Shown: positions 15,229 to 21,085 of the stretch, piece by piece | How the letters are laid out: each line of letters begins with the position of its first letter | How positions within the stretch are numbered: the first letter of the stretch is position 1 | Source: Bacillota bacterium | GTDB lineage: Bacteria > Bacillota_I > Bacilli_A > RFN20 > CAG-826 | Length of the DNA stretch: 21,085 nucleotides | Assembly (NCBI GenBank): GCA_003501485.1 | Contig: DNPJ01000003.1 | Span: forward strand, 5,423-26,507 | Direction: 5' to 3' | Translations under genes and position numbers: made by a program | The notes under the pieces: generated by a model | Seen by the model: the letters and a program-made list of their open reading frames with translations, nothing else | The model's database searches: none | What the model was told of the DNA's origin: nothing

Positions 15229-15723
15229 TTAGTAATTTGTTTCTTGCCTTTTGTGATTCACATTCAATTTAACTAAATATGAATCAACAATATCATTTGA
15301 TGTCATATCAAGACTATAAGCTAGATTTAAAAAATATGAAAAAGCTTTAATATAATTATGCAAATTATAATTGGTTTGCAAAATAGTTATTAAAGAATAA
15401 AGTTTATGAAATTGGTCAGTTAAATCTTCACTATTTTTATTGAGTTCATATTCGAATTTTGTTGTTTTTAATGGTATGCCTAAAGAGAGGAAAAAATGAA
15501 GCCCATCTGCATATTCATCCATTATTCTCTCTTTTGGTGACGGTCCTTTATTTGACCAGTATTTAAAGCATCGCGTTTCGTTAGCGAGTTCCCCAATTTC
15601 AACAAGAAGGGCTAGAAGTCTTTTTTTGTGTGTAGATGAATAATCAACATGATGTATGTTAGCTATTTCGTCATCTAAATCTTTTTGATATTTATATAGT
15701 TGTTCAAGATTAATTTTATTCAT
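15229..15723 (-). CDS. Dimeric-type dUTP diphosphatase (all-alpha, MazG-like)
   Basis: The enzyme hydrolyses dUTP (and often dUDP) to dUMP, keeping uracil out of DNA and feeding dTMP synthesis. The 164-residue protein is all-helical. The metal-binding acidic pairs of the dUTPase_2/MazG-like superfamily are visible: E42-x-x-E45 in LLVEIGELANETRCFKYW and E70-x-x-D73 in DEYADGLHFF. The RCFKYW block is typical of the dimeric dUTPases of Firmicutes and their phages. I chose ATG 15723, with AAGG nine bases upstream; an in-frame TTG at 15732 would add three residues. The start lies inside the last codons of glgP (eight-base overlap), so translation is coupled to glycogen phosphorylase, a partner with no obvious metabolic link. 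Confidence 0.88.
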   Translation of the reverse strand: MNKINLEQLYKYQKDLDDEIANIHHVDYSSTHKKRLLALLVEIGELANETRCFKYWSNKGPSPKERIMDEYADGLHFFLSLGIPLKTTKFEYELNKNSEDLTDQFHKLYSLITILQTNYNLHNYIKAFSYFLNLAYSLDMTSNDIVDSYLVKLNVNHKRQETNY

Positions 15724-18136
15724 TGTTTCCAACCTTTGTTAAATGCCATATATCATTAACATATTCTTTGATAGTTCTATCACTTGTGAAATATCCACTT
15801 CTAGCAATATTTACAATGCACATACTGGCCCATCTACTTCGATCTAGATATAAATCATTGATTTTTTCTTGTGCTTTAACATAAGAATCGAAGTCTTTAA
15901 GAATAAAGTAGCAATCGTTGTTATTCATAATTTCATCAAAAATGAGTTGGAAACGATTTGGCTTATCAACCCACGGACCATCAAACAATGAATTCATAAC
16001 TTTTTTAATGTTTTCATTGTTGTTATATTCATCCCAAACATTATATCCTCCGTTAGCGTAATAAGATAAAACTTCATCACTAGATAAACCGAATATAACT
16101 ATGTTATCATCTCCAACAAAGTCATGAATTTCTACGTTAGCGCCATCCATTGTGCCTAATGTTATCGCACCATTCATCATTAATTTCATATTTGATGTTC
16201 CGCTTGCTTCCTTAGATGCAGTTGAAATTTGCTCACTTACATCAGCGGCTGGAATGATGAGTTCCGCTAAAGTAACACCATAATTTTCAATAAATATCAC
16301 TTTCATGTATTTACTGATATCGGGATCATTATTGACAACGTTTGCAACTGCTAAAATTAGTTCAATAATTTTCTTTGCATAAACATAACTTGGAGCGGCT
16401 TTCGCACCAAAAATAAATGTATGAGGATGAATTCTAAAAGTAGAATCATTTTTCATGCGTTGATATAAGTACATAACATGGAAAATATTTAATAATTGAC
16501 GTTTATATGCGTGAAGACGTTTAATTTGAACATCGAATATAGAATCAACATCAACGTCAATATCCATTTTTTCTTTAATATATTTTGCCAATTTAATTTT
16601 ATTTTCATGTTTGATATCTAAAATGCGTTTTTGAACGATTGGATCGTCTTTAAATTGTTCAAATTTATCGATTTCATGTTCCATGTCCAAAATCCATTTA
16701 TCCGATATTTTTTCACTAATAAGTTCCGCTAAAGCAGGATTAGAATACATAAGCCATCTTCTATGAGTCACACCATTTGTTTTATTATTAAATTTTTCTG
16801 GATATAAAGCGTAGAAATCTTTGAATGTTTCGTTTTCAAGAATACTAGTATGCAATTTTGCAACACCATTAACAGAAAAAGAAGCAACGATCGCTAAATT
16901 TGCCATATGGATTTGTCCATCTTTAATAATTTGCATTTGATATTTTGCGTATTCATTAACATTTTTATCGTTCATATATTGATTAAAGCGACGGTTAATT
17001 TCTTCAATGATCATATAACAACGAGGACAAACTTGTTGGACGTAATTAATTGGCCAACGTTCAAGCGCTTCTTGCATAATTGTATGGTTGGTATAAGCAA
17101 AACATTTTTTAACAACCTCAAATGTTTCATCCCATCCATATCCATACATGTCCATCATTAATCTCATAAACTCAGGAATAGCTAAAATAGGATGCGTATC
17201 ATTTAATTGAAATACATAATAATCCGCTAAATTAAGAAGAGTGTGATGACGTCTATAATGTTCTCTAAGAACACTTTGAAGGCCGCTTGAAACAAGGAAA
17301 TATTGTTGTTTAAGTCTTAAAATGCGACCATGCTCTGTTGAATCATCAGGATAAAGTCCGTGTGACAATTCTTTAAGTGTTGTTAAATAACTTTCAAAAG
17401 ATGTGTTTTTTGGAAGGTTCTTTTCGCTTGGTTCAGCCGACCAAAGACGTAAAGTATTTGTGACTCTATTTTTATAACCAATAATGGAAACATCGTATGG
17501 AACTGCGCGAACATGAGTGGCATTTACTGTTCGCATAGCGAATTCACCATTATTTTTCATATATGTTTCAGTAAAACCGCCAAATTCAACTTCAACAGCA
17601 TGTTTTGGTTTTCTTACTTCAAATACATATCCGTCCGCTAACCATTGGTCAGGAATTTCAAATTGTTTTCCATGATCAATCAATTGACGGAAAAATCCGT
17701 ATTCATATCGGATACAATTACCTTGAACTGGATAACCTAAAGATGAAATTGAATCTAAAAAGCACGCTGCAAGGCGGCCAAGCCCACCATTTCCTAGTCC
17801 AGCATCGCTTTCTTGGTCTTCGATTTTGTTTATATCGATTCCAAGTTCCTCAAGTCCTTTTTTTGTAACATCGTATATTCCTAAATTCATCAAGTTATTC
17901 ATCAAAAGTCTTCCCATTAAGAATTCCATTGAAAAATAAATTAATTGTTTTTTATCTTCCGTTCTTACTTCTTCACGAACATTTCTCCAGTCATAGTTAG
18001 CGTAATCTCTAACCATTTCTCCTAGAATATCGTATTGTTCAGTGATATGGCTATCTTCGATATTGTTTGAATACTTAGCCGCTAAACGTTTTTTGAAGCT
18101 TTCTTTAAATACTTCTACATTTGAAAACATGTGCAT
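15716..18136 (-). CDS. glgP: Glycogen phosphorylase
   Basis: GlgP cleaves alpha-1,4 glucan ends with phosphate to give glucose-1-phosphate. At 806 residues it is full length for the GT35 family. Signatures include DAGLGNGGLGRLAACFLDS (111-129), QLNDTHPILAIPE (310-322), VQIKRLHAYKRQLLN (536-550) and the pyridoxal-phosphate site KEASGTSNMKLMMNGA, with the PLP lysine at Lys651 followed by TMDGANVEI. The ATG at 18136 comes one base after the glgB stop, with AAGG nine bases upstream; a second Met lies two codons in. Operon partners are branching enzyme upstream and dUTPase downstream. Neither glgA nor glgC is in the window, so a complete synthesis pathway cannot be claimed from this sequence. Confidence 0.97.
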   Translation of the reverse strand: MHMFSNVEVFKESFKKRLAAKYSNNIEDSHITEQYDILGEMVRDYANYDWRNVREEVRTEDKKQLIYFSMEFLMGRLLMNNLMNLGIYDVTKKGLEELGIDINKIEDQESDAGLGNGGLGRLAACFLDSISSLGYPVQGNCIRYEYGFFRQLIDHGKQFEIPDQWLADGYVFEVRKPKHAVEVEFGGFTETYMKNNGEFAMRTVNATHVRAVPYDVSIIGYKNRVTNTLRLWSAEPSEKNLPKNTSFESYLTTLKELSHGLYPDDSTEHGRILRLKQQYFLVSSGLQSVLREHYRRHHTLLNLADYYVFQLNDTHPILAIPEFMRLMMDMYGYGWDETFEVVKKCFAYTNHTIMQEALERWPINYVQQVCPRCYMIIEEINRRFNQYMNDKNVNEYAKYQMQIIKDGQIHMANLAIVASFSVNGVAKLHTSILENETFKDFYALYPEKFNNKTNGVTHRRWLMYSNPALAELISEKISDKWILDMEHEIDKFEQFKDDPIVQKRILDIKHENKIKLAKYIKEKMDIDVDVDSIFDVQIKRLHAYKRQLLNIFHVMYLYQRMKNDSTFRIHPHTFIFGAKAAPSYVYAKKIIELILAVANVVNNDPDISKYMKVIFIENYGVTLAELIIPAADVSEQISTASKEASGTSNMKLMMNGAITLGTMDGANVEIHDFVGDDNIVIFGLSSDEVLSYYANGGYNVWDEYNNNENIKKVMNSLFDGPWVDKPNRFQLIFDEIMNNNDCYFILKDFDSYVKAQEKINDLYLDRSRWASMCIVNIARSGYFTSDRTIKEYVNDIWHLTKVGNNE

Positions 18137-18137
18137 A

Positions 18138-19976
18138 TTATCTTACCTTCTTATATCTAAATATCATTGCTCCAAAAGAAGCAATTTTAATCTTAATCTT
18201 ATATGGCTTGTTATATGGACCATATTTTGTAGCCCTAGCTTTTAAACCATTATATTGATTATTCCCACCATAAACATCTTTATCACTATTAAAAATTTCC
18301 TCATAATAACCATATTTATTTACACCTACTTCATAATTTTCATAATAATTAGGTGTGTTATTGAACACAAAAACAAGTCTCTCATCTTCATTAAACCTTT
18401 CAAAAGCTAAGATAGAATCATTATTATTATCAACCATTAGCCATGAAAAATTATTTGGATTATATTCATTCAAGTACATTGCAGAGTGGTTTCTATAAAT
18501 AAGATTCAAATCTCTTAATAAACGAGAAATTGAGTCGTGAATAGGATAAGTTTTTAAAACCCAAGGAAGAGATTTCTTTTCATTCCATTCATCAAAAGAA
18601 GCAAGTTCGTTACCCATGAATGATAATTTCTTTCCTGGATGAGCGTATTGGTAAGTGTAAAGATTTCTTAAAAGAGCAAATTTTTGATAATAATCACCCC
18701 ACATTTTATTTATCATTGTTCCTTTTCCATGAACGACTTCATCATGTGAGAATGGTAATAAGAAATTTTCATTATAAAAATAAGCCATAGAAAATGTTAT
18801 TTTATTGTGTTCATATTTTTTATAAATAGGATCTAAGGAATAATATTTAAGCGTATCATTCATCCAACCTAAATCCCACTTGTAATCAAATCCTAAACCA
18901 TTTTGATTAAGAGGCTTCGTGACTCCATAAAAATCAGAACTATCTTCCGCGATCATCATAAGAGAACTGTGCCTATCATGCATATACGAATTAAGTCTTT
19001 TTAGGAATTCGATTGCTCCATCATTTTGACCTTTATCTTTGTTTCCATCATAAAAAATCATATTGCTTACAGCATCAACTCTGATGCCGTCAAAATGGAA
19101 TTCACTAACAAAATAATTCATTGCGGACATTAAAAATGAACGAACAGGATCTTTTCCTAAATCAAAATAGGCACTGCCCCAAGGAGAAAACATTCTATCG
19201 TTGTCACTATATTCAAATAAATGATTTCCATCAAAATTAAATAAAGCAAAATCATCTTTTGCAAAATGAACAGGCGCAAAATCAAGAATTACTCCTATGT
19301 TTGCTTGATGCATTCTATCGACAAAAGACATTAATTGTTTTGGATTGCCATAGCGAGAATCAACGCTATAAAAACCTGTTGCTTGATATCCCCACGAACC
19401 GTCAAAAGGATATTGAACAATAGGCATTATTTCAATATGCGTATATCCAAGTTCCTTTACATACGGAATGAGATAATCCGCTATTTCTTCATATGAAAGA
19501 TTTCTTCCGTCAACTTGTCCTTTCCAACTTCCCAAATGAAGTTCATAGATAGACATAGGCTTATCAAAATTTCTAGTTCTATTTTTTAAAAAATCATAAT
19601 CATGCCAAATAAAGTTTTTGTAATCAAATAATCTTGAGCAAGTATTTGGTCTATATTCACTAAAAAAAGCAAACGGATCAGCTTTATCAACATATTGACC
19701 ATAAGCATTTTTAAAATGAAACTTATATGATTGATAGTTCTTGAGTCCAGGAATAAAAAGTTCAAATGTTCCACTCATATCAACCTTATTCATCTTGTCT
19801 GTGCAAACATTAAAATTATTCCATTCACCGATGACTGATACATCGCTAGCGCAAGGTGCATAAAGTCGAAACATAACACCGTCAACACCATCATGTTTTT
19901 CAAAATGGGCACCAAAATATTGATATGCATCAATTGTTTGTCCCATTAAATAGTCATATAAAATTCCGAACGCCAT
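18138..19976 (-). CDS. glgB: 1,4-alpha-glucan branching enzyme
   Basis: GlgB introduces alpha-1,6 branches into glycogen. With the start chosen here it has 612 residues: a CBM48 module at about 25-110 (FRLYAPCASDVSVIGEWNNF) and a GH13 barrel. Visible are GSWGYQATGFYSV, the nucleophile region FDGIRVDAVSNM (Asp301), acid/base Glu344 in MIAEDSS, and Asp412 in FSHDEVVHGKG. The C-terminal beta domain ends in FGAMIFRYKK. The reading frame stays open for 50 codons further upstream (to 20126), but that stretch has no ribosome binding site and no family similarity. ATG 19976 has AGGA six bases before it, and MAFGILYDYLMGQTIDAYQYFGAHF is a natural N terminus. It is the first gene of the operon. Confidence 0.94.
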   Translation of the reverse strand: MAFGILYDYLMGQTIDAYQYFGAHFEKHDGVDGVMFRLYAPCASDVSVIGEWNNFNVCTDKMNKVDMSGTFELFIPGLKNYQSYKFHFKNAYGQYVDKADPFAFFSEYRPNTCSRLFDYKNFIWHDYDFLKNRTRNFDKPMSIYELHLGSWKGQVDGRNLSYEEIADYLIPYVKELGYTHIEIMPIVQYPFDGSWGYQATGFYSVDSRYGNPKQLMSFVDRMHQANIGVILDFAPVHFAKDDFALFNFDGNHLFEYSDNDRMFSPWGSAYFDLGKDPVRSFLMSAMNYFVSEFHFDGIRVDAVSNMIFYDGNKDKGQNDGAIEFLKRLNSYMHDRHSSLMMIAEDSSDFYGVTKPLNQNGLGFDYKWDLGWMNDTLKYYSLDPIYKKYEHNKITFSMAYFYNENFLLPFSHDEVVHGKGTMINKMWGDYYQKFALLRNLYTYQYAHPGKKLSFMGNELASFDEWNEKKSLPWVLKTYPIHDSISRLLRDLNLIYRNHSAMYLNEYNPNNFSWLMVDNNNDSILAFERFNEDERLVFVFNNTPNYYENYEVGVNKYGYYEEIFNSDKDVYGGNNQYNGLKARATKYGPYNKPYKIKIKIASFGAMIFRYKKVR

Positions 19977-19992
19977 ATAAAATCCTATAAGT

Positions 19993-20021
19993 ATTTTATC
20001 ATAGACGACAAGAGATTTTAA
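19993..20021 (-). promoter_or_regulatory. Candidate promoter of the glgB-glgP-dUTPase operon
   Basis: TTAAAA (20016-20021) and TAAAAT (19993-19998) are 17 bases apart, predicting RNA start near 19986 and a leader that begins at the AGGA ribosome binding site. TATGAT nearby is an alternative -10. The region is AT-rich, so this is tentative. Confidence 0.35.
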
Positions 20022-20148
20022 ATTAGTTGTAAGCGTTTTTATAAAAAATATGAAAACAGGTGAAAATTTAATTTTATGAAACACCGAAAAAAGTTGTAAT
20101 TTAACGAATTGGTTTTTATTCTCCATTTATTGCTAATATTATGTTTCT

Positions 20149-20166
20149 TATTAAATTAATTTAATA
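20149..20166. repeat. 18-base perfect palindrome
   Basis: TATTAAATTAATTTAATA reads the same on both strands. It lies 75 bases upstream of the lipoprotein -35 and about 130 bases upstream of the glgB -35, a possible operator, but it is all A/T in AT-rich DNA. Confidence 0.4.
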
Positions 20167-20240
20167 TTGTGCCTATTCTATCTAAAAAATATTTTAAAAA
20201 ATGTCACTTTGAAAAAGAGAAACATTGTTGTGAAAAAATA

Positions 20241-20268
20241 TTGCAATGACTGAAATGAAAAATATAAT
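20241..20268 (+). promoter_or_regulatory. Promoter of the surface lipoprotein gene
   Basis: TTGCAA (20241-20246) and a perfect TATAAT (20263-20268) are 16 bases apart. RNA would start near 20275, giving an unusually long leader of about 89 bases before the ATG at 20364. Confidence 0.7.
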
Positions 20269-20303
20269 AAACCTATCGTTAATCGTATTGATAGCGAAAA
20301 TAA

Positions 20304-20352
20304 TACCAGAAAGGAGATTATCTAATTATATAACTGGTAAAAAATAATTAGA
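20304..20352 (+). promoter_or_regulatory. Interlocked inverted repeats around a Shine-Dalgarno-like site in the lipoprotein leader
   Basis: TACCAG (20304-20309) is complementary to CTGGTA (20334-20339). TCTAATTAT (20321-20329) is complementary to ATAATTAGA (20344-20352). The two pairings interleave, so they could form an H-type pseudoknot or be mutually exclusive. AAGGAG (20311-20316), the only good Shine-Dalgarno sequence, lies in the first loop, 47 bases from the ATG. Regulatory function is inference. Confidence 0.4.
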
Positions 20353-20363
20353 AAAAGCAAAAT

Positions 20364-21085
20364 ATGAAAAAACAATTATTAGTTTTATCCGCATTATTGC
20401 TTACTGGTGCTACATTAGCATCATGTGACAATTCTTCAACTAGCGTGACTGTTGAAGAAACAAAATTTTCTGTTTCAGTCGAAGCAGAGCAAGGCTCATC
20501 AATTACTTTAAGTGATGAAAAAGGAATGTTTGAGCCAGGTGAAAGAGTCGATTTTGTTGTCGAAATGAAAAGCGATCTCAAAGAATTTGCAGGCGTTCTT
20601 CTCGACGATGAAGTATTATCTGTTGACGAAGGAGGAAAAGGACATTTCACAATGCCAAATCACGATGTTACTCTTAAAACAGTACTCGTAACAGTTGGCG
20701 ATGGTTCGTTACGCAATGTTAGCACACTTGCCGATGATTTTGTCGCTCCTGCAACAATGGAAGAAGTTAAAGCTGTGTTTGCAGCATCTGCATTAGTACA
20801 AGGAAAATACGCGCAAGTGGAACAATTGGAAAATAATTTTTCTAGTTTCACATTCCCTAAAGCAAGCCTCATTTCAGCTGGCTCTCGTTCTGGCGGTGTT
20901 GTCGTATATGGCAATGTAAAAACAGGGGTTGGCTCTGATTCAACTACACCATATTTCTATCAAGCTGGTATGGAAGGCGAAGATCATTTTTATACAATTA
21001 CATCAAGCGGCGCTGATTCGTTAACATCTACGCAACAATACAAACTCGAACCAAAGATTTATAGTGTTGTCGATGAAGTAAAAGA
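20364..21085 (+). CDS. Surface lipoprotein with InlB-like repeat domain (cut by window edge)
   Basis: The first 240 codons are present and the frame is open at the right edge. The N terminus is a lipoprotein signal peptide (MKKQLLVLSALLL..., lipobox LASC, Cys21). Residues 34-110 look like a divergent InlB B-repeat / bacterial repeat domain: a VSVEAEQGSSITL strand pattern, EPGERVDFVVEM, and the characteristic GHFTMPNHDVTLKTVLV ending. The following part (111-240) is unrecognised, with a helical stretch (ATMEEVKAVFAASALVQG) then beta-type sequence. It is likely an extracellular adhesin or binding protein. The gene has its own TATAAT promoter and a long leader; no Shine-Dalgarno sequence lies at normal distance from ATG 20364. 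Codon use is similar to its neighbours. Confidence 0.78.
   Translation, partial: MKKQLLVLSALLLTGATLASCDNSSTSVTVEETKFSVSVEAEQGSSITLSDEKGMFEPGERVDFVVEMKSDLKEFAGVLLDDEVLSVDEGGKGHFTMPNHDVTLKTVLVTVGDGSLRNVSTLADDFVAPATMEEVKAVFAASALVQGKYAQVEQLENNFSSFTFPKASLISAGSRSGGVVVYGNVKTGVGSDSTTPYFYQAGMEGEDHFYTITSSGADSLTSTQQYKLEPKIYSVVDEVK

Larger units (their letters stand above)
19977..20363. other. Divergent intergenic region between glgB and the surface lipoprotein gene
   Basis: This 387-base region holds the candidate glgB promoter (19993-20021), an 18-base all-A/T perfect palindrome (20149-20166), a good lipoprotein promoter (20241-20268) and a structured leader (20304-20352). I see no ORF with a ribosome binding site. 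The open frame extending glgB upstream is judged non-coding. Confidence 0.6.

Noticed and set aside
15724..15732. TTG start for the dUTPase
   Set aside because: ATG 15723 has AAGG at good distance; the TTG adds only three residues and has no better ribosome binding site.
19977..20126. 50-codon in-frame extension upstream of the chosen glgB start
   Set aside because: There is no ribosome binding site at 20126, no family similarity, and AGGA is well placed before ATG 19976, after which typical GlgB sequence begins.
20348..20914. Minus-strand ORFs opposite the last lipoprotein gene
   Set aside because: They are shadows of a plus-strand gene with a signal peptide, lipobox, promoter and recognisable domain; they show no ribosome binding sites or family resemblance.

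Overview
The window comes from a low-GC bacterium of the Bacilli/Mollicutes side of the Firmicutes. The evidence is AT-rich DNA, AGGAGG-type ribosome binding sites, T-box leaders in front of ileS and pheST, Gram-positive-type lipoprotein signals, and gene order (division cluster followed by ileS). TGA acts as a stop: rsmH and pheT both end on TGA exactly where their families end, so this is not the Mycoplasma/Spiroplasma code. An uncultured, gut-type, reduced Bacilli lineage (RF39/RFN20/Erysipelotrichales-like) fits, but that placement is inference.

Region 1 (1-7260, minus strand) is a stripped-down cell-division operon. Its order of transcription is mraZ, rsmH, a 67-residue membrane protein in the ftsL position, a divergent ftsA, ftsZ, then a lipoprotein endonuclease, and finally a T-box leader and the 5' part of ileS. 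None of the usual wall genes (ftsI/pbp, mraY, murD, ftsW, murG, divIB) lies between rsmH and ftsA. The sepF/ylm/divIVA block that commonly separates ftsZ from ileS in Firmicutes is replaced by the nuclease gene. The operon starts from a TATAAT promoter followed by two direct GTGGGA MraZ boxes that reach into the initiation region of mraZ.

Region 2 (7464-11680, minus strand) is the phenylalanyl-tRNA synthetase operon: an extended -10 promoter, a Phe-specific T-box (specifier UUC), pheS, pheT, a yceD/DUF177 gene and an intrinsic terminator. Region 3 (11744-13634) holds a minus-strand set: a SHOCT-domain membrane protein, a YgjP-like metallopeptidase and a TrmH-family RNA methyltransferase. A DUF523 gene is divergent from it on the plus strand. 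Both genes at this divergent junction have a -10 element so close to the ATG that their mRNAs would be leaderless or nearly so.

Region 4 (14161-15199, plus) has two unrecognised small envelope genes, a four-helix membrane protein and a small lipoprotein, ended by a strong hairpin that probably works in both directions. Region 5 (15229-19976, minus) is a glycogen-turnover operon, glgB then glgP, with a dimeric dUTPase gene overlapping the end of glgP. Region 6 (20241-21085, plus) is the start of a large surface lipoprotein with an InlB-like repeat domain, cut by the window edge. Its leader carries two interlocked inverted repeats around a Shine-Dalgarno-like sequence.

I saw no CRISPR array, insertion sequence, tRNA or rRNA. 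The most unusual points are the FtsA homologue whose nucleotide-binding motifs are eroded, the nuclease gene placed in frame one codon after the ftsZ stop, and the leaderless-type starts.
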